Positions 1-11,679 are shown, counted from the first letter of the stretch. The stretch is DNA of 64,000 bases from Microbulbifer sp. YPW16 (GCF_021290385.1 NZ_CP089928.1:1100501-1164500); one strand, 5' to 3'. Translations and numbers: made by a program. The notes: generated from the letters alone by a model not told the origin.

Positions 1-1
1 G

Positions 2-307
2 GACGCAGCCAGCATCCCGGAGGACGAGCCGGCCGCGACTTCCGCATCTCTCGCCGACAGCACTGCCGCGCGACCCGTGGCAGATGAAGCCCCGGCAGAC
101 CCCGCCGAACCTGGCCAGCACGGGCCGGGTCCCGATGGCACTGCCGAACACCCAACGGGGCGTGAAACTGGCGCCGAGCGCCTGGCGCGGGAGGAGCAAC
201 GCCAGCAGCTGGTCGAAAAACTCGTGGCCCGGCAATTACCCGAGCTGGAGCGCCAACTGCGCGCGCGCATCGAGATAATGGTGGACGAATTGATGCGCCG
301 GCGCTGA
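2..307 (+). CDS. Hypothetical acidic protein, C-terminal part (5' end outside window)
   Basis: The frame is open from the left edge of the window, so this is the tail of a longer gene; about 101 residues are visible. The visible part begins as a low-complexity Ala/Pro/Glu/Asp-rich stretch. It ends in a charged helical segment with ELERQLRARIEIMVDELM near the C-terminus, likely amphipathic or coiled coil. The GTG at 77 could start a shorter product, but nothing upstream interrupts the frame. In Pseudomonas a small hypothetical protein lies between holC (DNA polymerase III chi) and valS, and this gene sits in the same place. No enzymatic motif is visible and I assign no function. Confidence 0.6.
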   Translation, partial: DAASIPEDEPAATSASLADSTAARPVADEAPADPAEPGQHGPGPDGTAEHPTGRETGAERLAREEQRQQLVEKLVARQLPELERQLRARIEIMVDELMRRR

Positions 308-390
308 AGCCGCCTCACGAGTACCTGCTTTTGCCGCTGCTGTTCCAAGCAGCACTCCACCGGTTTTATACCATCGGCGGGCCTGCAACT

Positions 391-418
391 TTGCCGGCCC
401 GGGCCCCAGCGGTATAAT
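391..418 (+). promoter_or_regulatory. Putative sigma-70 promoter of valS
   Basis: TTGCCG at 391-396 and a perfect TATAAT at 413-418 are separated by 16 bp. The element lies about 110 bp upstream of the valS start codon in a non-coding gap. It is the best promoter match in this gap. The 5' leader would be about 105 nt. Confidence 0.55.
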
Positions 419-530
419 TCCCGCCTTTTTGGCGCCGCCCCCCTGTCTGCCACAATAACGGCCAGGGGCGGGACTATCCCGGCCCGGTACCGGCGCCCGC
501 CGTCAGTCAACAGAAGGTTCCCCCTCGCGC

Positions 531-3305
531 ATGGACAAGACATACCAGCCCAACGCCATCGAACAGCAGTGGTACCAGACCTGGGAGGAGAACGGCTACT
601 TCAAGCCTTCCGGCGACACCAGCGCCGATCCCTACTGCATCATGATCCCGCCGCCCAACGTCACCGGCAGCCTGCATATGGGCCACGGCTTCCAGGAATC
701 CATCATGGACGCGCTGATCCGCTATCACCGCATGCAGGGTGACAACACCCTGTGGCAGGTGGGCACCGACCATGCCGGTATTGCCACCCAGATGGTGGTC
801 GAGCGCCTGCTGGCCGCCGAGGGTAAGAGCCGCCACGAGCTGGGGCGGGAGAAGTTCATCGAGAAAGTCTGGGAGTGGAAGGAGCAGTCCGGTGGCAATA
901 TCACCCGCCAGCTGCGCCGCCTGGGCGCCAGCCCGGACTGGTCGCGCGAGCGCTTTACCATGGATGACGGTTTCTACAAGGCGGTACAGGAGGTATTTAT
1001 CCGCCTGTATGAGGACGACCTGATTTACCGCGGCAAACGCCTGGTGAACTGGGACCCGAAACTGCACACCGCCATCTCCGACCTGGAGGTCCTCAACGAG
1101 GAAGAACAGGGCCACCTGTGGCACTTCCGTTACCCGCTGGCAGACGGTTCCGGCCACCTGGTGGTGGCCACCACCCGCCCCGAGACCATGCTGGGCGATA
1201 CCGCCGTGGCGGTGCACCCGGAAGACGAGCGCTACAGGGACCTGATCGGCAAGAGTATCCGACTACCGCTGGCGGAACGCGAAATCCCGATCATCGCCGA
1301 TGACTATGTCGACCGGGAATTCGGCACCGGCTGTGTGAAGATCACCCCGGCCCACGACTTCAATGACTACGAGATGGGCCAGCGACACAATCTCGAGATG
1401 ATCAACATCCTCGATGCCGACGCCAACCTCAACGACAGCGTGCCGGAAAAGTACCGCGGCATGGAGCGTTTCGCCGCGCGCCAGCAGGTGGTGGACGACC
1501 TGGACGCGCTGGGCCTGCTGGAAAAAGTCGAACCCCATACCCTGAAAGTACCTCGCGGCGACCGCTCCGGCGTGGTGATCGAGCCCTGGCTGACCGACCA
1601 GTGGTATGTGCGCACCCAGCCGCTGGCCGATGAAGCCATCAAGGCGGTAGAGGACGGCAGCGTCAATTTTGTGCCGAAAAACTACGAGAACATGTACTTC
1701 TCCTGGATGCGCGATATCCAGGACTGGTGCATCTCCCGGCAGCTGTGGTGGGGGCACCGTATCCCGGCCTGGTATGACAACGACGGCAAGGTTTACGTTG
1801 GCCGCGATGAAGCCGAAGTACGCCAGAAACACGGACTGGGCAGTGACGTAACCCTGCGCCAGGACGACGATGTGCTCGACACCTGGTTCTCTTCCGGCCT
1901 GTGGACCTTTGGCACCCTGGGCTGGCCGGAAGATACCGAGGAGCTGAAGACATTCCACCCCACCTCGGTGCTGGTAACCGGCTTCGACATCATCTTCTTC
2001 TGGGTGGCCCGGATGATGATGCTGACCCTGTATTTCAAGAAAGAGGTGCCCTTCCATACGGTGTATGTACACGGCCTGGTGCGGGACAGCCACGGGCAGA
2101 AGATGTCCAAGTCCAAGGGCAATGTGCTCGATCCCATCGACCTGATCGATGGCATTGACCTCGAGAGCCTGGTGCAGAAGCGCACCACCGGCATGATGCA
2201 GCCGCACTTGCGTGACAAGATCGAGAAGCAGACCCGCAAGGAGTTCCCCGAGGGCATCGCCGCCTACGGCACCGATGCCCTGCGCTACACCTACTACTCG
2301 CTCGCCTCCACCGGCCGCGATATCAAGTTTGATGTGGGCCGTATCGAGGGCTTCCGCAACTTCTGTAACAAAATCTGGAACGCATCGCGCTACGTGCTGC
2401 AAAACTGCGAGGGTTACGATTGCGGCCAGGACAACAGCAGCGATTTCGAGCTGTCCCTGGCGGATCGCTGGATCATCTCGCAGCTGCAGCGTACCGAACA
2501 GGCAGTGCGCGAGGCCATGGATACCTATCGCCTCGACCTGGCCTCACAGGCGCTCTACGACTTTACCTGGGGTGAGTACTGCAGCTGGTACCTGGAGCTG
2601 TCCAAGCCGGTCCTCTGGGATGACAATGCCTCGGATGCGATCAAGAAAGGCACCCGCCGGACCCTGATCCGGGTGCTGGAGACGATCCTGCGCCTGGCCC
2701 ATCCGCTGATGCCGTTTATCACCGAGGAAATCTGGCAGCGGGTCAGGGACCTGGCCGGTAAAAGTGGTGAAACCATCATGCTGCAACCTTATCCCGAGGC
2801 GGAAGAAAACCGCATCGACGGTGAGGCGGAAGCAGCTATCGCGGCCCTCAAGCAGGTGATCGAGGGGGTACGCAACATTCGTGGCGAGATGAATATTTCC
2901 CCGGCCAAGAAGATCCCGCTGATCCTGCGCGGCGGCAGCAGCGATGACCGCGAACGCCTGGATTCCGCCCGCGCACTGCTGGCCAAGCTGGCCAGCCTGG
3001 AGTCCATCAGCTGGATCAACCCCGGCGAAACCGCACCGGCATCAGCCACTGCGCTGGCCGGCGATATTGAGCTGCTGGTGCCCATGGCCGGACTGATCGA
3101 TGTGCAGGCAGAAAGTGCACGCCTGCAGAAGGAGATCGACAAGCTGGCAAAAGAACTGCAGCGTGTCGAGGGCAAGCTGAACAATCCCAAATTCGTCGAC
3201 AAGGCACCGGCGGCCGTCGTCGAAAAGGAGCGCGGCAAGATGGAAGAGATGCAGGGCGCACGCCAGCGCCTGGAGCAGCAGCTGGAGGAAATCAGCAAGC
3301 TCTGA
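531..3305 (+). CDS. valS: Valine--tRNA ligase
   Basis: Class I aminoacyl-tRNA synthetase that charges tRNA-Val with valine in the cytoplasm and edits misactivated threonine. At 924 residues it is near the usual bacterial length. The HIGH-type motif reads HMGH at residues 49-52 and the KMSKS loop is at about 524-528, both intact. The CP1 editing domain and the anticodon-binding domain are contiguous. The last 70 or so residues form the charged coiled-coil arm typical of ValRS. The N-terminus MDKTYQP matches known gammaproteobacterial ValRS starts, which supports this ATG although its Shine-Dalgarno is weak. It has its own promoter upstream and an intrinsic terminator right after the stop, so it looks monocistronic. 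Confidence 0.98.
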   Translation: MDKTYQPNAIEQQWYQTWEENGYFKPSGDTSADPYCIMIPPPNVTGSLHMGHGFQESIMDALIRYHRMQGDNTLWQVGTDHAGIATQMVVERLLAAEGKSRHELGREKFIEKVWEWKEQSGGNITRQLRRLGASPDWSRERFTMDDGFYKAVQEVFIRLYEDDLIYRGKRLVNWDPKLHTAISDLEVLNEEEQGHLWHFRYPLADGSGHLVVATTRPETMLGDTAVAVHPEDERYRDLIGKSIRLPLAEREIPIIADDYVDREFGTGCVKITPAHDFNDYEMGQRHNLEMINILDADANLNDSVPEKYRGMERFAARQQVVDDLDALGLLEKVEPHTLKVPRGDRSGVVIEPWLTDQWYVRTQPLADEAIKAVEDGSVNFVPKNYENMYFSWMRDIQDWCISRQLWWGHRIPAWYDNDGKVYVGRDEAEVRQKHGLGSDVTLRQDDDVLDTWFSSGLWTFGTLGWPEDTEELKTFHPTSVLVTGFDIIFFWVARMMMLTLYFKKEVPFHTVYVHGLVRDSHGQKMSKSKGNVLDPIDLIDGIDLESLVQKRTTGMMQPHLRDKIEKQTRKEFPEGIAAYGTDALRYTYYSLASTGRDIKFDVGRIEGFRNFCNKIWNASRYVLQNCEGYDCGQDNSSDFELSLADRWIISQLQRTEQAVREAMDTYRLDLASQALYDFTWGEYCSWYLELSKPVLWDDNASDAIKKGTRRTLIRVLETILRLAHPLMPFITEEIWQRVRDLAGKSGETIMLQPYPEAEENRIDGEAEAAIAALKQVIEGVRNIRGEMNISPAKKIPLILRGGSSDDRERLDSARALLAKLASLESISWINPGETAPASATALAGDIELLVPMAGLIDVQAESARLQKEIDKLAKELQRVEGKLNNPKFVDKAPAAVVEKERGKMEEMQGARQRLEQQLEEISKL

Positions 3306-3313
3306 CACGATTG

Positions 3314-3341
3314 AAAACGGCGCCAGCAGGCGCCGTTTTTT
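3314..3341 (+). terminator. Intrinsic terminator of valS
   Basis: A 7-bp GC-rich stem (CGGCGCC/GGCGCCG, 3318-3324 and 3329-3335) with the tetraloop AGCA is followed by six T. It starts 9 nt after the valS stop codon. The A-run on the left arm is short, so it probably works mainly on the plus strand. Confidence 0.9.
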
Positions 3342-3907
3342 CTACCTCACCAGGAAAGCAACCTGCCCACCCTTCTTCGCCAGCCGGCTCCAGCGAACTG
3401 CTGATATTGTTCCACTGTGGCCAGTGGAAGCTCTGTACAGGCCCGTGCGCCACAGCTTTTCAGGCGGACAGCGCAAGACGGTTGGCCTGCCCCGACGGCT
3501 CAGAATATCCTCTCGTTACAGCGAATCACATTCCTTTCTTCAAGCGTCAAACCACGGCCAATCGCCAGGCGGACAACCGCTGAGAACTGATTGTCACGTA
3601 AATATACAGAATCCAAATGTATAAAAAGCGAATCACTGATAATCAATCGTTCCAGCGTTTTACTGGCGCTAATCCTCTCCAGCATTTATATAACTGGCAG
3701 CGCTGAAAAAAAACAGCGACGAAAGGCGCCGTATCAGTCGGGATGCCCGTAAACAAACAATAATGGGCGCCCATACCTGGCAATGAACCGCCACTGGCAG
3801 CGCCATTTATTTCCACTTGTCTCCGAGGTTACGCAGTAGTCATCAGGTGGTCTCAGCGATGAACCGCGGGCCCAGTCGTGCCCGCCAGAGAAACGGGGAG
3901 AAATCAG
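3342..3907. other. Non-coding gap between valS and the nuo operon
   Basis: No convincing gene was found in about 565 bp. The first half contains a perfect inverted repeat TCCACTG-TGGC-CAGTGGA (3411-3428). The second half (about 3590-3720) is clearly more AT-rich than its surroundings and contains TATA-like words (around 3620 and 3689) and a small hairpin, CGCTG-A8-CAGCG (3701-3718). This AT-rich part is the most likely site of the nuo operon promoter, but I could not pick a -35/-10 pair with normal spacing. A 61-codon minus-strand frame at 3500-3685 has no recognisable features. Confidence 0.5.
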
Positions 3908-4339
3908 TTGAACCCTGCAAACCAGACCGACCCCCAAATCTGGACACTGTTCGTTTATGGCTTCGCGGTCGTCGCCCTGATCGGGGTCATGCTGGGCCTT
4001 TCCCATGTGCTCGGCCAGCGACGCCGGGACAATGCCACTGACGAGCCCTACGAATCCGGCATCGTCTCCCAGGGCAGTGCCCGCCTGCGCATCTCGGTTT
4101 CCTATTACCTGGTCGCGATCCTGTTTATCGTCTTCGACCTGGAGGCAATCTATCTTTTCAGCTGGGCCATCGCTTTCCGGGAGACCGGCCTGACCGGGTT
4201 TATCGAGGCGGCGGTATTCATCCTGATCCTGGCGGTGGGCCTGGTCTACCTGTGGCGGCTGGGCGCGCTGGACTGGGGCGGCAAGCAACTCAGCCTGCAG
4301 CAACGTGAACCCCGGGACGCCACAAAACCTATCGTTTGA
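3908..4339 (+). CDS. nuoA: NADH-quinone oxidoreductase subunit A
   Basis: Small membrane subunit of respiratory complex I, part of the proton-pumping arm next to the quinone site. It has three predicted transmembrane helices (about residues 9-31, 63-87 and 96-118 from the start used here). The conserved loop PYESGI follows the first helix and FDLEAIYLF lies in the second. I chose TTG at 3908 because GGGGAG lies 7 nt upstream and gives a 143-residue protein beginning MNPANQTD. An upstream in-frame start at 3878 would add ten residues that look like leader sequence. It is the first gene of a complete nuo operon; nuoB follows after 9 nt. Confidence 0.93.
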   Translation: MNPANQTDPQIWTLFVYGFAVVALIGVMLGLSHVLGQRRRDNATDEPYESGIVSQGSARLRISVSYYLVAILFIVFDLEAIYLFSWAIAFRETGLTGFIEAAVFILILAVGLVYLWRLGALDWGGKQLSLQQREPRDATKPIV

Positions 4340-4348
4340 GGACGGGCT

Positions 4349-5005
4349 ATGCGCTGGAAGCTGACCAAGGCACAACAGGATGGCGACCTGATCGCCGCCG
4401 ACAGCGGGCGTACTGAGGGCGAGTTGATTTCTGAGGAGGTGCGCAAGAATGTACTCCTAACCCGTCTCGAGGACCTGGTGGCCTGGGGCCGGGCCAATTC
4501 ACTCTGGCCATTCAATTTCGGGCTGTCCTGCTGCTATGTGGAAATGGCTACCGCCTTTACCAGCCGCCACGATATTTCACGCTTCGGCTCCGAGGTAATC
4601 CGCGCAACACCACGCCAGGCCGACCTGATCGTGATATCCGGCACGGTGTTTATCAAGATGGCACCAGTAATCCAACGTCTCTATGAGCAGATGATGGAAC
4701 CCCGCTGGGTGATTTCCATGGGCTCCTGTGCAAATTCCGGCGGCATGTACGACATTTACAGTGTGGTGCAGGGTGTCGATCGCTTCCTTCCCGTGGATGT
4801 CTATGTGCCCGGCTGCCCACCTCGACCAGAGGCATTGATGCAGGGTCTGACCCTGTTACAGGAATCCATCAAGACCCAACGGCGCCCAGTCAGCTGGGTG
4901 ATTGACGAACAGGGACCGCGTCCGGCCCCAAGGCCCAGCCAGCGGGACAAACACCGCGAGGAACGTATGCGGGCGGAAAAACTGAGGACACCGGATACCG
5001 TCTGA
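4349..5005 (+). CDS. nuoB: NADH-quinone oxidoreductase subunit B
   Basis: Peripheral-arm subunit of complex I that carries the terminal [4Fe-4S] cluster N2, the direct electron donor to ubiquinone. Cluster ligands are visible: the tandem cysteines in SCCYVE (C61, C62), the cysteine of GSCANSGG (C127) and that of PGCPPRPE (C156). At 218 residues it is close to the E. coli protein. A GAGGA Shine-Dalgarno precedes the ATG. The charged C-terminal tail after residue 180 is variable in the family. It lies 9 nt after nuoA and 92 nt before nuoCD. Confidence 0.97.
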   Translation: MRWKLTKAQQDGDLIAADSGRTEGELISEEVRKNVLLTRLEDLVAWGRANSLWPFNFGLSCCYVEMATAFTSRHDISRFGSEVIRATPRQADLIVISGTVFIKMAPVIQRLYEQMMEPRWVISMGSCANSGGMYDIYSVVQGVDRFLPVDVYVPGCPPRPEALMQGLTLLQESIKTQRRPVSWVIDEQGPRPAPRPSQRDKHREERMRAEKLRTPDTV

Positions 5006-5097
5006 ACCGCTATTGGCAGTAGCCGGGTTCAACTGGCTGGGGAGCAAGTGATCCTTGCCGCGAGGGCACGGAAAAACGATAACAACAGAGAGACCGT

Positions 5098-6903
5098 ATG
5101 GACGGCGTAATAGCAAAAAGTGTTCACCGGGCCAGTCCCTACCGGGAGGCGGCGGAGGCATTTGTCGCCGACCTGGAGCGCGAACACAGCCTGCACAGCT
5201 ACTGGTTGCAACCGGATTGCCCCGACCTGCCCACACTCTGGGTGGGTCAGGAAAACCTGCTGCCGTTCCTGCGCTTCCTGAAGCAGGAAATTTCCCGTCC
5301 TTTCGACATGCTCTACGATCTAAGCGCCATTGACGAACGCCTGCGGCGCCACAGGGGTGATGGCGGGAACAGGCAGCCGGAAAGTGATTTTACCGTTGTC
5401 TACCACCTGCTCTCTTTCTCCCGCGACCTGTTTATCCGGGTAAAGCTGGCACTGCCTGAATCGCGCCTGTGCGCACCCTCGGTGTCATCCATCTGGGCCA
5501 ATGCCAACTGGTATGAGCGGGAAGCCTGGGACCTGTTCGGGATCGAGTTTGCCGGCCACCCCAACCTGCGACGCATCATGATGCCACAGACGTGGGAGGG
5601 GCACCCATTGCGCAAGGACCATTACGCGCGTGCCACTGAGGTTGACCCCTTCACCCTGTCGGCGGAGAAGCAGCGACGCGAGCAGGATGCATTGCTGTTC
5701 AAGCCTGAAGAGTGGGGAATGGCCCGCGCCAGCGACAGTTCGGAGTTCATGTTCCTTAACCTCGGCCCCAACCACCCGAGTGTCCACGGTGTTTTCCGCG
5801 TCGCCCTGCAATTGGATGGGGAAAAGATCGTCGATGCGGTACCGGACATCGGTTACCACCACCGCGGTGCCGAGAAAATGGCCGAGCGCCAGGCGTGGCA
5901 TACCTACGTCCCCTACACCGACCGCGTCGACTACCTGGGCGGAGTGATGAACAACCTGCCCTATGTGCTGGCACTGGAGCAGCTGGCTGGTATCCAGGTC
6001 CCGCCACGGGCGCAGGTAATACGGGTCATGATGTGCGAGCTATTCCGTATTGCCAGTCACCTGGTTTTCTACGGCACTTTTGCCCAGGACGTGGGGCAGA
6101 TGTCTCCGGTCTTCTACATGTTTGTCGACCGGGAAAAGTTGTTTGGCATTGTTGAAGCGATTACCGGTGGACGCATGCACCCCGCCTGGTTCCGTATCGG
6201 CGGCGTGGCCCAGGACCTGCCCGAGGGCTGGGACAAAATGATCCGCGAATTCCTCGACTACATGCCGGCACGCCTGCGTGAATACGACGGCATGGTGATC
6301 GACAACAAACTGCTACAGAAACGCACCAGAGGCATCGGTGTGTATAACCGCGAAGAGGCCATAGAGTGGGGTATTACCGGGCCAGGGTTGCGGGCCACAG
6401 GATATGAGTGGGACCTGCGCAAACAGCGCCCTTACTGCGGCTATGACCAGTTTGAATTCGATATCCCCACCTTTGACGGCGGCGACTGCTTCGACCGCTG
6501 CCGCGTGCGGGTGGAGGAGATACGCCAGAGCCTGCGTATCATCCGGCAATGCCTCGACAATATGCCCGGCGGCCCCTACAAGTCTGACCACCGGCTCACC
6601 ACGCCGCCGGTCAAGGGACGCACCATGCAGGATATCGAGACCCTGATCCAGCACTTCGTCAATAACAGCTGGGGTCCGGTGATGCCGCCAGGGGAGACCT
6701 GCTTCCCGGTGGAGGCCACCAAGGGACTGAACAGTTACCAGATTATCAGCGACGGCGGCACCAACGCCTACCGTACGAGAATAAGAACGCCCTCGTTTCC
6801 GCACCTGCAGATGATCCCACTGATGTCGCGCGGACTGCTGGTGGCGGACCTGATTGCCATTATCGCCAGCATCGACTTTGTCATGGCGGATGTCGATCGT
6901 TAG
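5098..6903 (+). CDS. nuoCD: NADH-quinone oxidoreductase subunit C/D fusion
   Basis: Fused complex I subunits of the quinone-binding module. The NuoC (30 kDa-type) domain covers roughly residues 15-190 and carries the signature [13 protein letters not shown] followed by [11 protein letters not shown] and [11 protein letters not shown] (about 138-180). The NuoD (49 kDa-type, [NiFe]-hydrogenase-like) domain follows from about residue 215, beginning near [15 protein letters not shown] and including [12 protein letters not shown]. It keeps the conserved end [11 protein letters not shown]. The fused form is standard for E. coli and Pseudomonas type operons, so the 601-residue length is expected. 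NuoE starts 20 nt downstream. Confidence 0.97.
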   Translation: MDGVIAKSVHRASPYREAAEAFVADLEREHSLHSYWLQPDCPDLPTLWVGQENLLPFLRFLKQEISRPFDMLYDLSAIDERLRRHRGDGGNRQPESDFTVVYHLLSFSRDLFIRVKLALPESRLCAPSVSSIWANANWYEREAWDLFGIEFAGHPNLRRIMMPQTWEGHPLRKDHYARATEVDPFTLSAEKQRREQDALLFKPEEWGMARASDSSEFMFLNLGPNHPSVHGVFRVALQLDGEKIVDAVPDIGYHHRGAEKMAERQAWHTYVPYTDRVDYLGGVMNNLPYVLALEQLAGIQVPPRAQVIRVMMCELFRIASHLVFYGTFAQDVGQMSPVFYMFVDREKLFGIVEAITGGRMHPAWFRIGGVAQDLPEGWDKMIREFLDYMPARLREYDGMVIDNKLLQKRTRGIGVYNREEAIEWGITGPGLRATGYEWDLRKQRPYCGYDQFEFDIPTFDGGDCFDRCRVRVEEIRQSLRIIRQCLDNMPGGPYKSDHRLTTPPVKGRTMQDIETLIQHFVNNSWGPVMPPGETCFPVEATKGLNSYQIISDGGTNAYRTRIRTPSFPHLQMIPLMSRGLLVADLIAIIASIDFVMADVDR

Positions 6904-6923
6904 AGACCGGTAGAGGAAACACA

Positions 6924-7490
6924 ATGTCGAGCACCATCGCAGCGGACACAATTGAAGTAATGGAGCAACAAGATACCGGCCCTCGCTCTGCAGGGCGCAG
7001 CCTTAACGCCGAGGAAAAACGGGATATCGATCGCGAATTCTCCCATTACGAGGACCGGGGCTCGGTGGCCCTGGAGGCACTGCGGGTGGTGCAGAAACAC
7101 CGTGGCTGGATCTCCGACGACACCCTGTACGCCATAGCCGATTACCTGGGTGTCTCCCCCACGCAACTGGAAAGTATTGCCACCTGTTACCAGTTGATAT
7201 TCCGCCAGCCTGTGGGTGAGGAAGTGATACTCCTGTGCAAAAGCTCCAGCTGCTGGATCATGGGATGCGAAAAGCTGCAGCGCCACCTGGAGCAGCAACT
7301 CGGCATACGCCCCGGCCAGACCACCCCCGACGGGCTCTTCACCCTGCTGGAAACACCCTGCCTGGGCGATTGCGACAAGGCCCCGGTGATGCTGGTGGGC
7401 GAGGAGATGCACCGCCACCTATCGGCAGACAAGCTGGACGAGTTCATTCAGGAAAAGAAAAAACATCATGCTGACCAATCCGCTGACTAA
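6924..7490 (+). CDS. nuoE: NADH-quinone oxidoreductase subunit E
   Basis: 24 kDa-type subunit of the NADH dehydrogenase module, which binds the [2Fe-2S] cluster N1a in a thioredoxin-like domain. The four ligands are visible as the pair in CKSSSC (about C104, C109) and the pair in CLGDC (about C146, C150). The N-terminal 35 residues are longer than in E. coli and poorly conserved. The ATG at 6924 has AGAGGAAA before it; a second in-frame ATG at 6960 is possible. The gene overlaps the start of nuoF by 23 nt, so the two are probably translationally coupled. Confidence 0.95.
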   Translation: MSSTIAADTIEVMEQQDTGPRSAGRSLNAEEKRDIDREFSHYEDRGSVALEALRVVQKHRGWISDDTLYAIADYLGVSPTQLESIATCYQLIFRQPVGEEVILLCKSSSCWIMGCEKLQRHLEQQLGIRPGQTTPDGLFTLLETPCLGDCDKAPVMLVGEEMHRHLSADKLDEFIQEKKKHHADQSAD

Positions 7491-8772
7491 GAATATCGGC
7501 GAACCGGGTATCGTCACCACGCTCGAGCACTATCTCGAAAACGGTGGGTACCGTGGCTGGCGCAAGGCACTACATATGGCGCCTGACGAGATCATCCAGA
7601 CGGTGCAGGATGCCGGCGTCCGGGGGCGCGGCGGTGCCGGCTTCAACACCGGGCTGAAATGGAGCTTCGTTCCCCGCGGGAAGGATGCCCCGCCAACCCG
7701 CTACCTGGTATGCAATGCCGATGAGATGGAACCGGGCACCTTCAAGGACCGGCTGTTGATGGAGCACGACCCCCACCTGCTGCTGGAGGGCATGGCCATT
7801 GCCGCATTTGCCATCGGTGCCCGCCGGGCTTACATATTTATCCGCGGAGAATATCACCTGGCGGCGGCGCGGCTGGAAACCGCGATAGAGGAAGCGCGCG
7901 GGGAAAACCTCATCGGCACACACATAACCGGCTCCGACTTCCAGCTCGATTTTCATGTGCACCGCAGCGCCGGCAACTATATCTGCGGCGAGGAGACCGC
8001 CCTGATCAATGCCCTGGAGGGCCAGCGCGCGATCCCCCGTGCCAAGCCGCCGTTTCCGCAGGTCAGTGGCCTGTGGGGGAAACCCACAGTGGTGAATAAT
8101 GTCGAGACCCTCTGCAATATTCCGCACCTGATTGAGCTGGGTGTGGACTGGTACAAAAAGCTCGGACGCGGCGAAGACGGCGGCACCAAGATCTTTGGCG
8201 CCAGTGGCCGGGTGAAAAATCCCGGGGCCTGGGAACTGCCAATGGGCACACCCATCCGCGAAATCCTTGAGCAACACGCCGGCGGTATGCAGGACGGACT
8301 CAAACTGCGCGCATACCTGCCAGGTGGGGGCTCGACAGATTTCCTCGGCCCGGACCAGCTGGACCTGCCCATGGACTACGACGCCGTGGGCAAGGCCGGC
8401 AGCCGCATGGGCACCGGCACCATCACCGTACTCGATGACCACACCTGCCCGGTGGGGCTGGTGCTCAACCTCACCCGTTTCTTTGCCCGCGAGTCCTGTG
8501 GCTGGTGCACACCGTGCCGGGACGGCCTGCCCTGGGCGGTAAAACTCCTCATGCGGATCGAGTGTGGTGAGGCGCAACCCGAAGACCTGGAACTGCTGCG
8601 GGAGCAGGCCCGGAGGATGGGCCCGGGCAATACCTTCTGTGCCCTGGCACCGGGTGCGGCAGCGCCGATCCTGAGCGCGCTGAAGCTCTTCGAGCAGGAC
8701 TTCAATGACCATATTACCCGCGGCTGCTGCCCTTACGACCAGGAGCGGCAGCACATTCCGCTGGCCGTCTAG
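7468..8772 (+). CDS. nuoF: NADH-quinone oxidoreductase subunit F
   Basis: 51 kDa-type subunit that oxidises NADH using FMN and passes electrons to [4Fe-4S] cluster N3. The glycine-rich nucleotide/FMN segment GRGGAGFNTGLKW is at about residues 51-63. CGEETALINALEG and KPPFPQVSGLWGKP follow. The Fe-S ligands are in ESCGWCTPCRDG plus a later Cys in TFCAL. Length 434 is normal. The ORF begins inside the end of nuoE, with a GGAAAAG ribosome site within nuoE coding sequence. NuoG follows after 24 nt. Confidence 0.97.
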   Translation: MLTNPLTKNIGEPGIVTTLEHYLENGGYRGWRKALHMAPDEIIQTVQDAGVRGRGGAGFNTGLKWSFVPRGKDAPPTRYLVCNADEMEPGTFKDRLLMEHDPHLLLEGMAIAAFAIGARRAYIFIRGEYHLAAARLETAIEEARGENLIGTHITGSDFQLDFHVHRSAGNYICGEETALINALEGQRAIPRAKPPFPQVSGLWGKPTVVNNVETLCNIPHLIELGVDWYKKLGRGEDGGTKIFGASGRVKNPGAWELPMGTPIREILEQHAGGMQDGLKLRAYLPGGGSTDFLGPDQLDLPMDYDAVGKAGSRMGTGTITVLDDHTCPVGLVLNLTRFFARESCGWCTPCRDGLPWAVKLLMRIECGEAQPEDLELLREQARRMGPGNTFCALAPGAAAPILSALKLFEQDFNDHITRGCCPYDQERQHIPLAV

Positions 8773-8796
8773 GCCCAAACCGGGGAATTGCGATCC

Positions 8797-11679
8797 ATGC
8801 CAACCATAACCATAGACGGCAGGCAGTATGAGGTGGAAGAGGGCCAGAACCTGCTGGCCAGCTGCCTGTCACAGGGGCTGAACCTGCCCTACTTCTGCTG
8901 GCATCCGGCCATGGGCTCGGTCGGTGCCTGCCGCCAGTGCGCCATCATCGAGTACAAGGACAGCGATGACGAGCAGGGCAAGCTGGTGATGGGCTGTATG
9001 ACACAGGTTCGCGACGGAGGAATCTACAGCCTGGCTGCCCAGCCGGCGCAGGAATTCCGCGGTGCAGTCATCGAGGACCTGATGACCAACCACCCCCATG
9101 ATTGCCCCGTCTGTGAGGAAGGTGGTGAGTGCCACCTGCAGGATATGACAGAGATGTCCGGGCATACCTATCGCCGCTTTCGCGGCCTCAAGCGTACCCA
9201 TCGCAACCAGTACCTGGGTCCATTCATCAACCACGAAATGAACCGCTGCATTGCCTGCTATCGCTGCGTGCGCTTCTATCGCGATTATGCCGGTGGCGAT
9301 GACCTGGAGGCTTTGGGACGCAACAACCAGGTCTATTTCGGGCGCCAGTGCGACGGCAAGCTGGAAAACGGCTTCAGTGGCAACCTGGTGGAGGTTTGCC
9401 CCACCGGCGTCTTTACCGACCAGACCTTCAGCCGTCACTTCGTGCGCAAGTGGGACCTGCAGACTGCACCGTCTGTGTGTGAGCACTGCGGTGTCGGCTG
9501 TAATACCGCGCCCGGAGCTCGCATGGATTTCAGCAGTCGCGACGAGAACCTGCGGCGGGTGGTCAACCTCTACAACCGCGATATTAATGGTTACTTTATC
9601 TGTGACCGCGGGCGCTTTGGCTACGAATATGCCAACAGCGACCTGCGCATCAAGAACGTGCTGATCGCCCGCCGCGAGCAGGTAATCGAGACCACCGGCA
9701 GGCGCAAAGACAAGCTGCACCGGGAAATAGAGCCGCCGGCGGCCCTGGAGCTGCTGGCCTCCGCCATCGTCGATGCCCAGCGGGGGCGTCGCCGCCTGGT
9801 CGGCGTCGGTTCCCCACGCACATCACTGGAAAACAATTTTGCCCTGCGCCAGCTGGTGGGCCCCGGCAACTTCTTCGCCGGCCTGGGTGCGCGTGACCTG
9901 GAACTGCTTCACACCCTGGACCGCATCCAGCGCGACCCGAGAATCTCTATCCCTACAATGCCGGACATCGAGGACGCCGACGCGATACTGGTACTCGATG
10001 AGGAGATCGGCCGTACTGCACCGCGGGTCGCACTCGCGGTGCGCCAGGCTGCCCGCAATCAGCAGCGCGATCATGCCCGGGAACTCAAGATCCCGCTGTG
10101 GCAGGATGCCTCGGTGCGACAGTTGCGCGGTGAAAACACCCCGATCTTTGTGCTCGGCTCAAGTGCATCCACATCGCTGGAGGATATCGCCAGAGAGCAA
10201 CGACTAGCATCGCCGGCCGCAATCGCCAGCTTTGCCGGGCGTCTCGCCGAGTTGATCACTGCCGCAAACGGGCCCACAACCGGCGATGAAGCAGGTAGTG
10301 GGCGAACACCGCTGCCGGAAGACCTGGAGAAACTGCTTCGGGGCGTGGCGGATACCCTGCTCTCCGCCAGGCGGCCACTGGTAATTTCGGGCTGCGGTAG
10401 TGGGGAACCGGATATCCTGGCCGCAGCAGGGAAGCTGGCGACCGCGCTCGCCGACAAACAAGGCTCCCCCTGTGCCACCTATCTCGCCTGCCCGGAGGCC
10501 AACAGCCTGGGGCTGGCACAGTTCTTCGAGCCCGGTGAGGGCACCCTCGAGCAATTACTGGAGGACCTGCGCGAGCGCGATTCGGTGGATCCACCGGTGA
10601 CCCTGCTGGTACTGGAAAACGATCTGTACCGGCGACTGCCCACCGCTGCGGTGGAAGCACTTTTTGACCGCGCCGCTGAAGTTGTACTGTTCGACTCACT
10701 GTTACAGCCCTGCAGCCGTCGCGCCGACCTGGTTTTTCCCGCTGCCGCCACGCCCGAATCCCAGGGAACGCTGGTCAACAGCGCGGGCATGCTGCAACGT
10801 CATTACATGGTCTACGAAGGCAGCGGCTATATCCAGGAAAGCTGGCGCTGGCTGGTGGACGCCGTCAATGACCCCGCCTGCCGCGAAGCTGGTATAGATA
10901 CTTCACCTGCCCTGCTGCGGCAATGGCAGCACTGCCACGAGGTAACAGCAGCGATCGCCGCTGCCCTGCCCTGTTTCCGGAACCTGACAGAGGCTGGCCC
11001 GGACGAGAATTTCCGCATCGAGGGCATGAAGCTGGCCCGGCAGAGCCACCGCGTCAGCGGCCGCACTGCCAACCGCGCCCACTTGCATGTCGCCGAGCAG
11101 GCGCCGCTGACAGATCCCGACTCGCCCTTCACTTTCACCATGGAGGGAGTGCAGTACGCTGGCGCCTCACCGCTGCAGGCCAATATCTGGTCGCCAGGCT
11201 GGAACTCCAACCAGGCAATCCACAAATTCCAGCAGGGTGTCGGCGGGCCGCGCAGGGGGCGCGAGCCGATCCCTCGCCTGCAGCGTGAGCCGGCACCCAT
11301 GCCGGCCTGGCTCGCGCGAGAAAAACTGGTCCAGGAGCCCGGTCAAATGTACCTGGCGCCCACCTGGCAATTGTTCGGCTCGGGAGAGTTAAGCAATTAC
11401 AGCGAAGCCATAGCCGGACTCACGGATGCCCCCTGTGCACAGCTCAGTGCCGCCGATGCCGGCGCCCTTGGCGTGGCGCCGGGCGCGCGGTTACAGCTAC
11501 GCCTGCCCGGTGGCGAAATCACCCTGCCCGCGTCAGTTTCGGACCATATCGCACCAGGGGTAATCGCTGTCCCGGTGGGTCTACGGGAAGCTCCGGACCT
11601 GGCTGCCCTGCTACCGGCAGCGGCGGAAATCGCGCGCATCGAAAATCCTGAGCCGGTCGAACCTGGAGAGAGTGTATGA
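8797..11679 (+). CDS. nuoG: NADH-quinone oxidoreductase subunit G
   Basis: Largest subunit of the peripheral arm, carrying a chain of Fe-S clusters. The N-terminal [2Fe-2S] ligands are C34, C45, C48 and C67. The His/Cys [4Fe-4S] site is in NHPHDCPVC and GGECHLQD (about 98-117). [10 protein letters not shown] binds another cluster. CEHCGVGCN plus a later Cys in YFICDRGRF is the extra N7 site found in E. coli-type NuoG. The remainder is a molybdopterin-oxidoreductase-like domain without known redox role. I used the ATG at 8797 (GGGGA 10 nt upstream) rather than the TTG at 8788, because [10 protein letters not shown] aligns with known starts. At 960 residues it is slightly longer than E. coli NuoG. 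It ends in an ATGA overlap with nuoH. Confidence 0.96.
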   Translation: MPTITIDGRQYEVEEGQNLLASCLSQGLNLPYFCWHPAMGSVGACRQCAIIEYKDSDDEQGKLVMGCMTQVRDGGIYSLAAQPAQEFRGAVIEDLMTNHPHDCPVCEEGGECHLQDMTEMSGHTYRRFRGLKRTHRNQYLGPFINHEMNRCIACYRCVRFYRDYAGGDDLEALGRNNQVYFGRQCDGKLENGFSGNLVEVCPTGVFTDQTFSRHFVRKWDLQTAPSVCEHCGVGCNTAPGARMDFSSRDENLRRVVNLYNRDINGYFICDRGRFGYEYANSDLRIKNVLIARREQVIETTGRRKDKLHREIEPPAALELLASAIVDAQRGRRRLVGVGSPRTSLENNFALRQLVGPGNFFAGLGARDLELLHTLDRIQRDPRISIPTMPDIEDADAILVLDEEIGRTAPRVALAVRQAARNQQRDHARELKIPLWQDASVRQLRGENTPIFVLGSSASTSLEDIAREQRLASPAAIASFAGRLAELITAANGPTTGDEAGSGRTPLPEDLEKLLRGVADTLLSARRPLVISGCGSGEPDILAAAGKLATALADKQGSPCATYLACPEANSLGLAQFFEPGEGTLEQLLEDLRERDSVDPPVTLLVLENDLYRRLPTAAVEALFDRAAEVVLFDSLLQPCSRRADLVFPAAATPESQGTLVNSAGMLQRHYMVYEGSGYIQESWRWLVDAVNDPACREAGIDTSPALLRQWQHCHEVTAAIAAALPCFRNLTEAGPDENFRIEGMKLARQSHRVSGRTANRAHLHVAEQAPLTDPDSPFTFTMEGVQYAGASPLQANIWSPGWNSNQAIHKFQQGVGGPRRGREPIPRLQREPAPMPAWLAREKLVQEPGQMYLAPTWQLFGSGELSNYSEAIAGLTDAPCAQLSAADAGALGVAPGARLQLRLPGGEITLPASVSDHIAPGVIAVPVGLREAPDLAALLPAAAEIARIENPEPVEPGESV

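Noticed and set aside
1263-2402. 379-codon antisense frame inside valS
   Set aside because: It is a by-product of high-GC codon use on the opposite strand. valS is unambiguous and the antisense protein is His/Gln/Val-rich without a domain.
3500-3685. 61-codon minus-strand frame in the valS-nuoA gap
   Set aside because: No ribosome site, no recognisable domain, and it lies in an AT-rich stretch more likely to hold the nuo promoter.
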